NCBI RefSeq assembly: GCF_014697625.1
Contig: NZ_JACJSG010000032.1
Location: 1 to 64,000 of the forward strand
From: Anabaena azotica FACHB-119
Lineage (GTDB): Bacteria; Cyanobacteriota; Cyanobacteriia; Cyanobacteriales; Nostocaceae
DNA: 64,000 nucleotides
Direction: 5' to 3'
The translations under genes were made by a program, and so were the position numbers. The number at the start of each line of letters is the position of its first letter. The first letter of the stretch is position 1. Of this stretch, positions 37,017-46,351 are shown one piece after another. The notes beneath the pieces were generated by a model. The model was not told the origin of the DNA. It worked only from the letters and a program-made list of their open reading frames with translations, and ran no database searches.

Positions 37017-37736
37017 TCACGCACCAGAATCATAACTGACGATCGCCGTTTGGGAATCACGGGCTAGTATACCGTCTTCCATTTCGACGATGCGATCGGC
37101 TATATCTAAAATCCGGTTGTCGTGGGTTACTAACAAAATGGCTGTACCTTGGTCTCTAGCGAGACGCTGCATAATTTCCACGACATCGCGACCTGACTGT
37201 TTATCTAATGCGGCGGTTGGTTCGTCTGCTAGTACCAATGGCGGATTATTGACTAGGGCGCGAGCGATCGCCACTCTTTGTTTTTGTCCACCGGAAAGAT
37301 TGTCTGGGTAATAGTCTACACGATTTTCTAAACCCACGGCTGTCAACATGGCTTCTGATTTGGCGATCGCATCTTTCTGAGAAATATGCTCGTTCAACTC
37401 CACCGCCATCTGCACATTTTGTCTTGCAGTTAAAAAATTTAGCAGGTTGTGAGCCTGGAAAATATAGCCGATACTCCGGCGAATTTGCACCAGTTTATTC
37501 TGGCTAGCACCTGCTAACTCCACACCTAAAAATTGCAAACTCCCCTCTTGAACTGAACGCAAACCACCAATTAAGCTCAGTAATGTAGTTTTTCCTGAAC
37601 CTGATGGCCCCGTCATAATCACAATTTCTCCGGGGTAAATTTCTAAATTTATATCAAATAAAATCTGTCTTTTAAGTGCGCCTTTGCCATAGTAATGATT
37701 GAGATTTTTAATGGCAATTACAGCTTCTTGTCTCAT
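37017..37736 (-). CDS. devA: DevA-type ABC transporter ATPase
   Basis: The 239-residue ATPase has Walker A GPSGSGKTT, the ABC signature LSGGQKQRV and Walker B LVLADEPTAALD. It also has the LolD/MacB-like features of DevA (AHNLLNFLTARQNVQ after the Q-loop). With DevC and DevB upstream it would power export across the double membrane. In Anabaena the DevBCA pump exports heterocyst glycolipids, but genomes of this group carry several homologous clusters, so the substrate here is open. It is the last gene of the devB-devC-devA order. Confidence 0.87.
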   Translation of the reverse strand: MRQEAVIAIKNLNHYYGKGALKRQILFDINLEIYPGEIVIMTGPSGSGKTTLLSLIGGLRSVQEGSLQFLGVELAGASQNKLVQIRRSIGYIFQAHNLLNFLTARQNVQMAVELNEHISQKDAIAKSEAMLTAVGLENRVDYYPDNLSGGQKQRVAIARALVNNPPLVLADEPTAALDKQSGRDVVEIMQRLARDQGTAILLVTHDNRILDIADRIVEMEDGILARDSQTAIVSYDSGA

Positions 37737-37925
37737 AATATTTAATGTTGTTAGGAGTGAATAGTTCCGAGACGGAACTGTAGTGCCGATAACAATTCAA
37801 AATTCAAAATTCAAAATTAGTTCCATTACCATCTTGCATTTTCCAAATAATCTCAATGATAAATCTAGCAGTCGCCAAATAAGTCAAGGTGTAAATGAAT
37901 AGATTTTTACCCTGTCCCCTATCCC

Positions 37926-39089
37926 TTAGAAAATATCTGCTGGGTCAGCAGAACGTAACTTACGTACAGCGATCGCACCAGAAACGAAACACATAATAAT
38001 AGTGAGGACTAGCACTGTAATAGCGCGATCATAACTCATAAAAACTGGTAATAATGTAGCATCTCTAGCAGTTCGATAGAGTAACATTGCTAACACCCAT
38101 CCAGGTAAATAACCCAAACAAGCTAATAAAAATGCTTCTTGCAAAATGACAGTTAATAGATATCTTTGTGTATATCCTATAGCTTTTAAAGTAGCGTATT
38201 CTGATAAATGGTCAGCCACTTCCGTATAGAGAATTTGATAAACAATCACAGTCCCAACAATAAAGCCCATGATTGTCCCCAAGCTGAAAATAAAACCAAT
38301 AGCTGTACTACTTGCCCAATAATAACGTTCAAAATCAATAAATTCTTGCTTAGTTAATACATTAACATCTTCAGGTAAATAACTCCGCAATTGTTGAGCG
38401 ACAGTTTCTGCATTTGCTCCTGGTTTTAATCTAATCAAACCAATATCAATTAACCCTTGGCGACGAATGGGAAACATTCTCAAAAAATTCACATCGCTAG
38501 TGATTAAATTACCATCAGCACCAAAGGATGCGCCCAAGGTAAACAACCCGACAACATTAACTCGCCTGCGCCTTACTTCTGCGGAAATAGCCTGTCCTTT
38601 GTCAAAATTTTCTGCAATGGGGCCATATTCTTGTCGGGAAGAACGGTCAAATAAAACAGTATCAGGGAGTCTGAGCTTATCTAAATTTTCTTGAACTCCA
38701 GGCAAGTTAAATATATTAGTTTCTGGATTAATACCAAAAACTAAAATACTGCGAGTCAGACCAGTATAAGGATTTTTCCAAACGGAGTAATCCAAATATA
38801 TAGGATGGACAGATTGAACTGTGGGTAATTCTAAGGCTTTATACAAGCGTCTTTGTGAAAAGCCTTTCATAGCAAGTACAGCGTTGGATTGTTTATTAAT
38901 TAAAACAATATCGCCTTGCAAACTGGTATGTAAGCGAACATTACTAAAGTAAAGAGCATCGCGGAAACCTATCTGCATAAACATGAGAATATCAGCAAAG
39001 GCAATTCCGGCGAGGGCGACGGCTAGGCGAGTTTTTTCGCGTGTTAATTGTAGCCAAGATAGAGGTATTCTTTTACGGTTCATTCCCAT
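37926..39089 (-). CDS. devC: DevC-type ABC transporter permease
   Basis: The 387-residue membrane subunit has four transmembrane segments in the MacB/LolC layout: one near the N-terminus (LAVALAGIAFADILMFMQIG), a large periplasmic domain (about residues 45-250), and three at the C-terminus (IGFIFSLGTIMGFIVGTVIV, LQEAFLLACLGYLPGWVLAM, ITVLVLTIIMCFVSGAIAV). The family's ending RKLRSADPADIF is present. It lies 33 bases behind devB and 189 before devA. The larger second gap holds AATTCAAAATTCAAAATT repeats. Confidence 0.88.
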   Translation of the reverse strand: MGMNRKRIPLSWLQLTREKTRLAVALAGIAFADILMFMQIGFRDALYFSNVRLHTSLQGDIVLINKQSNAVLAMKGFSQRRLYKALELPTVQSVHPIYLDYSVWKNPYTGLTRSILVFGINPETNIFNLPGVQENLDKLRLPDTVLFDRSSRQEYGPIAENFDKGQAISAEVRRRRVNVVGLFTLGASFGADGNLITSDVNFLRMFPIRRQGLIDIGLIRLKPGANAETVAQQLRSYLPEDVNVLTKQEFIDFERYYWASSTAIGFIFSLGTIMGFIVGTVIVYQILYTEVADHLSEYATLKAIGYTQRYLLTVILQEAFLLACLGYLPGWVLAMLLYRTARDATLLPVFMSYDRAITVLVLTIIMCFVSGAIAVRKLRSADPADIF

Positions 39090-39122
39090 GAGTATGATTG
39101 TTTGCTAATCAATTGGCATTGA

Positions 39123-40547
39123 TTAGTTATTAATTTCAACTAATACCTTGGCGTAAGTTAAACCAGAGACTTTTTGACTATCTTCTGGTGTTAAACTAAT
39201 TTTGACTTCCACAACTCTGGCATCAACATCGGCTGCTGGGTCTGTATTTAAGACATCCTTTTTACCGATTTTTCTGCCAATTTCGGTGACGGTTCCTCTG
39301 ATTTCACCGCTAAAGGCTCCGTTATCGCTGCTAGCTGTGACAGATTGACCTATTTTGACTCGACTAATACTATCTTCAGGAACTTCGGCGATAATCATCA
39401 TTTGGTCGGTTTGTCCCATTTCCGCAATACCATCGGCGGTGATAGCTTCGCCCGATTTGCTGTAAACTTTTAAGATTTCTCCAGCCGTGGGTGCTTGAAC
39501 GTAGGTTAATTTTAATTCGGCTTCGGCTTTTCTGAGGTTGGCGATCGCATTACTCACTTGAGCTTGCGCCACCTGCACATCCGTGGGACTAACTTCCACC
39601 AATCTTTTGAGTCTGGCTTTTTCTTCCTCAATTTGTCTTTGTAAGGTGGCGATCGTTTTGTCGCGAGTAGCTGTCGCCTCGATCAGCTGCTGTTGCAAAG
39701 TCGTTAAAGTCTTCACCTGATTAGCTCTCGCCTCAGTAATTTGCTGTCTGAGAGTTGCTAGCGTTTGTCTCAAGGCGGCTTGGCTTTCAATTACCTGCTG
39801 ATTTGCCGTCACAGCATTCAACCGTCTATTATCTCGCTCTTGCTGAGAAATCGCCCCTTGGCTATACAAAAATTCATAGCGTCCCGCATCCACTTGTGCA
39901 TTACGCTGTTGCGCTCTAATGCGGTCGAGAGAAGCCCTCAAACTCGATTGCTGTCCGCTCAATTCAGCCTCTAAACGGTTAACTAACGCTTGTTGAGCCA
40001 CCTTTTCCGCGCTGAGTTGCGACGCTATTCTAGACACCGTTGCTTGTTGAGCTTCCCGCTCACCAACCAACTGCGCCTGTAAACGAGCAATGACGGCTGT
40101 TTGCGCTTGAATATCCCTGGGAGAACCCACCCGAACCTGAGCTAAATTAGCGCGGGATTCCAAAACTTTAGCTTTCGCCTCTTCCACAGCAGCCAATTGG
40201 GTATCGTGATTATCTAAAAGAGCTATCACTTGACCCTTCCTCACACGTTCCCCCTCTTTTACAAACAGTTGTTTAACTCGTGATGCTGATTGTAATCCCC
40301 CCACAGGAGCCGAAAGTTTAATAACTTCCCCTTGCGGTTCCAAACGACCCACAGCACTAACATTAGTAACTACTGGTTTAATCGGTACGGATGGGCCTAG
40401 CCTTTTGATTTGCTCAAATTTAGCTGTAGCTAGTAACCCCGCAGCCACCGCCACTGGTAGGGCTACAGCAAGACCCCACCAAATCTTAGGTTGTTCTAGA
40501 TCAAGTTGCTGCTCTCTTGATCTACGTTCTTCCGTCACCCTTGACAT
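39123..40547 (-). CDS. devB: DevB-type membrane fusion protein (HlyD family)
   Basis: The 474-residue periplasmic adaptor has one N-terminal membrane anchor (WWGLAVALPVAVAAGLLATA, about 23-42). A lipoyl-like half-motif (GRLEPQGEVIKLSAPVGG) and a very long coiled-coil hairpin (about 110-330, Gln/Ala/Arg-rich, including IARLQAQLVGEREAQQATVS) follow. Then come the second lipoyl half and barrel (VQAPTAGEILKVYSKSGEAI). It would link DevAC to an outer-membrane TolC-type channel (HgdD in Anabaena). It is the first gene of the cluster, and a triple palindromic repeat lies upstream. Confidence 0.88.
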   Translation of the reverse strand: MSRVTEERRSREQQLDLEQPKIWWGLAVALPVAVAAGLLATAKFEQIKRLGPSVPIKPVVTNVSAVGRLEPQGEVIKLSAPVGGLQSASRVKQLFVKEGERVRKGQVIALLDNHDTQLAAVEEAKAKVLESRANLAQVRVGSPRDIQAQTAVIARLQAQLVGEREAQQATVSRIASQLSAEKVAQQALVNRLEAELSGQQSSLRASLDRIRAQQRNAQVDAGRYEFLYSQGAISQQERDNRRLNAVTANQQVIESQAALRQTLATLRQQITEARANQVKTLTTLQQQLIEATATRDKTIATLQRQIEEEKARLKRLVEVSPTDVQVAQAQVSNAIANLRKAEAELKLTYVQAPTAGEILKVYSKSGEAITADGIAEMGQTDQMMIIAEVPEDSISRVKIGQSVTASSDNGAFSGEIRGTVTEIGRKIGKKDVLNTDPAADVDARVVEVKISLTPEDSQKVSGLTYAKVLVEINN

Positions 40548-41741
40548 GGTTTTTTGTCCGTTTATCTGAATTTTGCTGATTAAAAAGTTAGGCGTTAAAG
40601 GTTAACGTGAGTTCGACAAGCGTTGTTTTGACCTCACCCCCAACCCCTCTCCTTCGAGGAGAGGGGAGTAAGAGGGTGATTTTTTCGTTTCTCCTCCCTC
40701 TCCTCGTAGGAGAGGGAGGTTGGGAGGGTGAGGTTCATTGAACTCAGGTTAAAGGTTAGAGGCTAACGTGAGTTCGACAAGCGTTGTTTTGACCTCACCC
40801 CCAACCCCTCTCCTTCGAGGAGAGGGGAGTAAGACGGTGATTTTTTCATTTCTCCTCCCTCTCCTACGAGGAGAGGGAGGTTGGGAGGGTGAGGTTCATT
40901 GAACTCAGGTTAAAGGTTAGAGGCTAACGTGAGTTCGACAAGCGTTGTTTTGACCTCTCCCCCAACCCCTCTCCTACGAGGAGAGGGGAGTAAGACGGTG
41001 ATTTTTTCGTTTCTCCTCCCTCTCCTCGTAGGAGAGGGAGGTTGGGAGGGTGAGGTTCATTGAACTCACGTTAAACGAAGTGATAAAAATATCCCTTCTT
41101 TAGTCCCTAGCCCCTATTTTCAAATACCTGATAAATACTTATCTCAACAGCTTTTTTTAATGGCGATCGCCAATAGCAGCCTATGAGGGTGAGATGCAAA
41201 ATAACTAAGAAGTAGGGTATTACAAATAAAGTTCACTTCTGAGTTAGTCAGTTTGGGTATGCAGATAGATTTTATTTTGCCAAAAATTTTCCATCTTTTC
41301 TGCAACTTACGTGACTTTATTTGTTTTTTTCAAGAGAATCTATCATAACTTTCATAATCAACGATTTATAAAGTAAGATTTGGTACGATAACATAACAAT
41401 TTTTAGTAGAGTGTGTCAGTATGAATACTTTCTTGGTATAGCTGGGGTTTCTCCTACTGACGCACCCTACATTTTAGATATTTTTGTATCTGCAAGTCCC
41501 TTAACTTATATCTTGCGCCAGCCTCTTATTGACAAAATGACGAACTGAAAAGCTGATGATTCCGTAGGGTGGGCATTGCCCACCACATATTTATTGATAA
41601 GGTGCAAGATTGGAGTTAATTACATAAATTATATTTCTTTTGTTGGCGATAAAAGTAACAGAATCTACAAATACAAGGCAAAAAAATTAACGAGTGATGA
41701 TAGGTACATTTTACAAAGTCATCAAGAGTAAAATTAGAAAC
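40548..41741. other. 1.2-kb intergenic region upstream of devB, triple repeat
   Basis: No gene is seen. The devB-proximal half is taken up by three tandem family B units (40604-41072). The rest holds a HIP1 site, CTGACGCACCCTAC (about 41458-41471) and GTAGGGTGGGCATTGCCCAC (about 41564-41583). Transcription signals for devB must lie within or next to the repeats. Confidence 0.65.
40604..41072. repeat. three tandem family B palindromes (161-bp period)
   Basis: Copies at 40604-40750, 40765-40911 and 40926-41072 are each 147 bp and nearly identical. They run from AACGTGAGTTCGACAAGCG to TTCATTGAACTCAGGTT (CACGTT in the last). The spacers are 14 bases (AAAGGTTAGAGGCT). The inverted ends (AACGTGAGTTC / TGAACTCACGTT) and inner hairpins match the copy at 15351-15499. 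The direct repetition with a common spacer points to tandem amplification rather than three independent insertions. Confidence 0.85.
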
Positions 41742-42197
41742 TTATAAACGCTGTTGTCTCCATTTTTCCCATAACAAATGCACATCTTCTGGCTGTCCAT
41801 CATAATTAAGCATTTGCTCAGGAATTATCACCCAAGGTTGAGCCTTACTTGTCCAAAGATTACCTACTGGATGTAACCAAGATGTGTCATCTAACGTTCC
41901 TGGTTTAACATTAATAGTATCTGGACTATAAGTCCGCTCATGAAATAATCGTGTTCCGCAGTCGCCACAAAACCAATTTTTAACTTCACGTCCGCTATCC
42001 GCTTTACGACTCCAGGCTTTTGGTTGTCCTTGAATAATCGCAAAAGCATCTCGTGCAACAGTCAGCGACATCCCAAAGGCACTGGAGGATTGTTTTTGAC
42101 ATTCTGTACAATGGCAAACATACAGAGTTAGCGGTTCAGCACGAATTTCATAGCGAATTTGTCCACATTGACAACCACCAGTGTATGGAAAATTCAT
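41742..42197 (-). CDS. GFA-family (Mss4-like) zinc protein
   Basis: This 151-residue protein has the zinc-binding cysteines of the glutathione-dependent formaldehyde-activating fold: CQCGQIRYEI, CHCTECQKQSSSAFG and FCGDCGTRLFHE. The family name does not prove formaldehyde activity; most bacterial members have no known substrate. It stands 75 bases behind the NACHT gene on the same strand and could be read through from it, but the gap contains a short repeat. Length is normal. Confidence 0.85.
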   Translation of the reverse strand: MNFPYTGGCQCGQIRYEIRAEPLTLYVCHCTECQKQSSSAFGMSLTVARDAFAIIQGQPKAWSRKADSGREVKNWFCGDCGTRLFHERTYSPDTINVKPGTLDDTSWLHPVGNLWTSKAQPWVIIPEQMLNYDGQPEDVHLLWEKWRQQRL

Positions 42198-42271
42198 AAC
42201 AATTTAAAATTCCAAATTAAACCCACCGTATCATGGTTTTGGCGCTGCACTGCCCACCCTACTGAATATTT

Positions 42272-44722
42272 TCAATTATCCATAACCCGCAACATTCTAT
42301 CTTCTATTTCTGCCCAAGTTTTCTGGGATACTAGCACTGCGGCTTGTTTGCACTGCAAGATTAAATAGTTAGCATAGAAATAATTGTTCCAAGTTTTTAA
42401 TTCTTCTTTAGATAAACCCACCATTTCTAAATTCAAATTAAAGCCATTTAGCAAGGTTTGTAGCAATTCGTCGGCAAATTTGCGCTTTACAGATTGCGAT
42501 TGATTATCATCAGGAATTACTATCTTTAAATCTTGCAGTTGCCCTATTAAATTAGTAAGATTTAAGTTATTGAAGATTTGCAATTTTTCAAGTTCGCGGA
42601 TAGCTTTAATAGCTTTAGTGATGGCGATGGCGTAGGTGTTGGTGTTGGCGTTGGCGTTGGCGACGGCGTAGGCGACGGCGTAGGCGTAGGCGACGGCGAT
42701 GGCGATGGCGTAGGCGATGGGGTTGGCGTTGGCGATGGCGTAAGCTATGGCGTTGACGTAGGCGTAGGCTTTGGTGTTGGCGTTGGCAATGGCGATGGCG
42801 TTGGCGTTGGCGATCGCTCTTTTACCAACAGGTTTCATATCTCCTGGTGATCCGCTTGTTTCTCGCTCTGCCCATTCTAATAAAGCTTTTAACTTAGGCG
42901 TATTAATATATTTCTGTGCCTCTTTTTCCATTTGCAGCAACAACTTATCTGCATTTGGACGCAGCAAACCTGATATTAATAAAAATACCTCTTTCCAGCT
43001 TGTATCTATTAAATGACGGCTCACCAACTCATCAATTAATTGCCAATCGCAAATATATTTAGCAGTTAAATACTCTTGCAGCGTCAGATGCGAAAAAGCA
43101 TAAGCATCTCTTACCCTTTCTACCAAAATTCCTTGTTCTACTTGGATGGCTTTTAAAACTGCCTTGCTATCTAAATTTTCTGGGGTATTAACATTTGCCT
43201 TTAAATTAGTTTCAATTTGTTGGATTAGCTCATCTCTAGTAAAAAATAAGCGGTCTTGTTGAAATCCTCGATAAGCTATTTCTGCCAGCAAGCTTTCTTC
43301 TATCGCAATAGTAAAATCTTTAAAAATCGGGTCGCGTGTTACCCTTTTTTCAGCCAACCATTTATCTAAAAGAATATCTAGAGCTTTTTTATATAATTCG
43401 CTGCGATTGTTAGTAAAACTTTGATATTCATCATAATATAGGCATATAAAAGTCAGCAATAAAGGAGTTCTAGCTAATTCTTTGGCAGCCTCATTTTCTT
43501 GAAGTAACTCCCAACATTGCCGAGCAGTATCAGCTTGAATATCTTCTTCTGATTGAAACCAATTATATATAAACTGTTTTATTTGCTTATCTGTAAACTC
43601 AGAAATTTCTACGTTTTCAAATTTTATAAACTTTTGATTATAAGCAGCAGTGCGGCAAGATACAATAAAACGATTTTTTTGATATTGATGCACAAAAGCT
43701 TGAATTTTTGCCACTGCTGCATTCAAGTTTTTAGTTGGTACTTCGTCTAAGCCATCAAATAAAATTAATAATTTGCCTGCTTCTAAAAGCTTTTTAGTTA
43801 AAACTTGGCTGTCAACAAAATCACAACAGTTAAATTCTTGAACAACTAATTGTTCGATATTAATCTCATCAAATCTAAATCTTTTCAATTCGAGAAAGAC
43901 AGGAATGCACTCATATTCAAACTTACCTTGTTTTCCTTTAAATGCTTCTAACCCTATCTTACGTAAAAATGTAGATTTACCGCCTCCAGGCGCACCTAAT
44001 ACCATTAAATATGGAAATGTATTAGCAACTTTTATACCTTCTTTTGTTTCAGTTTTTTGTGAGCTAAATATTCCGCTCTTAGCTGTTTTCAAAGATTCTT
44101 CTAAATCCTGAATCGATACTGAATTAGATAGTTCCCAATGACTGAGAACTTGCACAGCCGTATAAATATAATCCAAGGGTACAGACTGTTTCATCCCCAA
44201 AACCTTTAATCTGCCATACCGCTTGTAATAATTTTGGTAATATTGAGAGGCAGACTTGAGGATTTTTGGCTGAATTTGTGGGCTTGAGGTATCAATTACT
44301 TGACTCAGAATTGTTGCTAAATATTTACCAGCGTCATTAATTGCGATCGCTCTATCTAAAGTAGCACGGCGGACTGCTGCTAATTCCAAACTGCTTAAAA
44401 TTTGCCTCGCTTCTCCTCTGACTATTACTGTTTCACTCATCTCACCGCCAGTAATAGTCAATCCCAACCTTTCTAACTCCTTAATCGTCTCACCAACAGC
44501 CTTTTTTACTCGCTTTTTTTGCAGTTCAATCAACGCTTGACGATAAGCTTGGCGATTAGGAAAATCTGCGGGTTTGAAATTAGGAACGAAGTTATTTTCG
44601 GACTGTACATCTTTGCCTTCCAGCCGCAGAATTACCAGTAATTCTTCATCGCCTCTTGCCTCTTTTAGCTCTTGTTCTAGCAACTCGTCAATTTTTTCTA
44701 GATGCTTGGGTTCTAGTTTCAT
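42272..44722 (-). CDS. NACHT-family NTPase with Ala-x dipeptide repeat
   Basis: An 816-residue STAND-type NTPase. The NACHT core has Walker [10 protein letters not shown] (243-251), Walker [14 protein letters not shown] (about 318-330), and sensor and winged-helix regions ([25 protein letters not shown]). Residues about 630-704 are almost pure alternating Ala-x (x = Asn, Ile, Tyr, Val, Thr), encoded by a GGCGTT/GGCGAT hexamer tract. The N-terminal 130 residues hold a small alpha/beta motif ([20 protein letters not shown]) resembling one in the neighbouring subtilase. It overlaps that gene by four bases. A signalling or defence role is inferred from family and pairing. Confidence 0.87.
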   Translation of the reverse strand: MKLEPKHLEKIDELLEQELKEARGDEELLVILRLEGKDVQSENNFVPNFKPADFPNRQAYRQALIELQKKRVKKAVGETIKELERLGLTITGGEMSETVIVRGEARQILSSLELAAVRRATLDRAIAINDAGKYLATILSQVIDTSSPQIQPKILKSASQYYQNYYKRYGRLKVLGMKQSVPLDYIYTAVQVLSHWELSNSVSIQDLEESLKTAKSGIFSSQKTETKEGIKVANTFPYLMVLGAPGGGKSTFLRKIGLEAFKGKQGKFEYECIPVFLELKRFRFDEINIEQLVVQEFNCCDFVDSQVLTKKLLEAGKLLILFDGLDEVPTKNLNAAVAKIQAFVHQYQKNRFIVSCRTAAYNQKFIKFENVEISEFTDKQIKQFIYNWFQSEEDIQADTARQCWELLQENEAAKELARTPLLLTFICLYYDEYQSFTNNRSELYKKALDILLDKWLAEKRVTRDPIFKDFTIAIEESLLAEIAYRGFQQDRLFFTRDELIQQIETNLKANVNTPENLDSKAVLKAIQVEQGILVERVRDAYAFSHLTLQEYLTAKYICDWQLIDELVSRHLIDTSWKEVFLLISGLLRPNADKLLLQMEKEAQKYINTPKLKALLEWAERETSGSPGDMKPVGKRAIANANAIAIANANTKAYAYVNAIAYAIANANPIAYAIAIAVAYAYAVAYAVANANANTNTYAIAITKAIKAIRELEKLQIFNNLNLTNLIGQLQDLKIVIPDDNQSQSVKRKFADELLQTLLNGFNLNLEMVGLSKEELKTWNNYFYANYLILQCKQAAVLVSQKTWAEIEDRMLRVMDN
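42612..42832. repeat. coding GGCGTT/GGCGAT hexamer minisatellite
   Basis: About 220 bases of tandem hexamers GGCGTT, GGCGAT, GGCGTA and GGCGAC (plus strand). On the coding strand they read as Ala-Asn, Ala-Ile, Ala-Tyr and Ala-Val pairs. All length changes in steps of six keep the NACHT frame, so the tract can vary in length without destroying the gene. Confidence 0.85.
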
Positions 44723-45921
44723 AATTGTACTTGAATTAAGCCGTAGCCTTGGCGGTCTGATGGAGCTTGCAAAGTTTCACATCTATTAAATAATTCCTCT
44801 CTTAAATCTAAAACCTCTATATTTGGATATTGTTCTAAAATTAATGCAGCAACTCCAGAAACAATTGGTGTAGCCATTGAAGTCCCGCTAATTGCTTCGT
44901 ATTTCTCTCCTGGTATTGATGAATAAATATTTGTCCCTGGGGCAACTAAATTAGGCACTTGATATTGATGCGAACCTATATTTAATGTAGCACTACCACT
45001 AAAGCCAGAAATCCGCTTGTCAATAGTTGAACTACCAACCGAAACCACATCCCGATAGTTACCAGGGCTGCGGGTACGATTTCTGCCTTCATTGCCCACA
45101 GCACAAACTGGTAAAATGCCAGATAAAAGCAAACTTTCAATTTCTGTTTCCATATCTGGTAAATAGCCAATAATACCAGCCGATATATTAACAATGCTAA
45201 CTTCTGCTTGTTGGCTTACCCAAGACAGTGCCAAAATAAAATTAGACAAATTGCCAGTCCCACCGGGAATTATTACCCCACTAAAAATATTAGTGCTAGG
45301 AGCAATGCCAATTTTATCGCCACAAATTAATCCAGCAACATGAGTGCCATGTTTGTGTGTATCACTACTAGGATTCATGGGCAATACCTGATCATTTTCG
45401 GCATCAAAAGTGTAAGCTTTACTTATTTTTCCCTTTAACGCTGGGTGGTTGCCATCTACCCCAGTATCTAAAACTGCAATAGTGATATCTTTACCTGTAT
45501 ATTCATATCCTTTTTGACGACAATTATCTAAATTAATTGCTGCTAAATGCCATAAATCAGATTGAGAAATTTCTGTTTTTAAATCAGTAGCGCTGGCTAC
45601 AGGTTGAACTAGCTCAATTTTGCGGTCTTCCGAGATATCAGCATTGGGTAATTCTTCCCGCATCCTCGCTGCTTCTTCCTCGGTCATTTTCACAATAACC
45701 GTCCCTGTAATCACAGTTTCTTCTTGTGCAATGGGAATTATATCATCCTCTCTCGCATCGCTAATCCAGTGGACAATTTCTTGATAAACTGGGTCTTGCT
45801 GCCAAAAAGCTTTGACTTCCACCGCTTGCACCCTCCGACTTTGGGGTGTTAATTTTCTAGATATCAGCGAAAGAGAGCGAGTCACTGAAGAAGTTTTAGG
45901 GCGAATAATATATAGTTTCAT
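44719..45921 (-). CDS. subtilisin-like (S8) protease paired with NACHT NTPase
   Basis: A 400-residue serine protease with the complete triad: Asp in AVLDTGVDGNHP, His in HGTHVAGLICG and Ser in SGTSMATPIVSG, plus the oxyanion-hole Asn in AVGNEGR. No signal peptide is seen, so it should act in the cytoplasm. The N-terminal 140 residues precede the protease domain and include GTVIVKMTEEEAARMREELP, which resembles an I9-type propeptide and matches a motif in the NACHT partner. Its end overlaps the NACHT start (ATGA, 44719-44722). A family F repeat abuts its start codon, so the leader comes from the repeat. Confidence 0.88.
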   Translation of the reverse strand: MKLYIIRPKTSSVTRSLSLISRKLTPQSRRVQAVEVKAFWQQDPVYQEIVHWISDAREDDIIPIAQEETVITGTVIVKMTEEEAARMREELPNADISEDRKIELVQPVASATDLKTEISQSDLWHLAAINLDNCRQKGYEYTGKDITIAVLDTGVDGNHPALKGKISKAYTFDAENDQVLPMNPSSDTHKHGTHVAGLICGDKIGIAPSTNIFSGVIIPGGTGNLSNFILALSWVSQQAEVSIVNISAGIIGYLPDMETEIESLLLSGILPVCAVGNEGRNRTRSPGNYRDVVSVGSSTIDKRISGFSGSATLNIGSHQYQVPNLVAPGTNIYSSIPGEKYEAISGTSMATPIVSGVAALILEQYPNIEVLDLREELFNRCETLQAPSDRQGYGLIQVQL

Positions 45922-46351
45922 GTATAGCAGGGGACAGGTGACAGGGCGGAAAACTTTTGAAACTAAAGGTTTTAAAATTGTATGATGTCCTAACCTATCA
46001 GACGACTGCTAGAATTAAAAATTCAAAAATCTCAATGCTAATCTACTAGCGTGGCAAGGCTAAAATGTTGCAAAAAATTTTCTTGTGGTGTAGGCATCTT
46101 GCCTGCACTGGACGGGCAAGATGCCCATCCCACAAGAGTTTGCTAATGCACAAATTTAGTCTAGACAGTCCACTACCTTATTAGCGTATCAAGACTAAAG
46201 TAGTACATTAGGTAACGTCTTGATCATCCGCATTTATCTGCGTTCATCTGCGTACATCTGCGTTCAAATTTCTCCAAATCTATTGCCACGCCAGTATATG
46301 GTTATGGCGCTGCACTGCCCACCCTACAATTTCAACAATTAAGTACAAATC
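45922..46351. other. intergenic region with family F element and 10-bp tandem
   Basis: It contains the family F element at 45923-46022, TTTAGTCTAGACAGTCCA (about 46155-46172, shared with the 11.5-kb gap) and the TTCATCTGCG tandem (about 46226-46266). No gene is seen. Confidence 0.6.
45923..46022. repeat. family F palindromic element at the subtilase start
   Basis: TATAGCAGGGGACAGGTGAC at one end and GACGACTGCTAG at the other. It is an inverted, diverged copy of 15551-15656. Its end lies one base from the subtilase ATG (45921 on the minus strand). Confidence 0.65.

Noticed and set aside
42578-42850. Gly/Val/Asp-rich frame antisense to the NACHT gene
   Set aside because: It is only the complementary reading of the GGCGTT/GGCGAT hexamer tract. 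The opposite frame belongs to a long NACHT protein.
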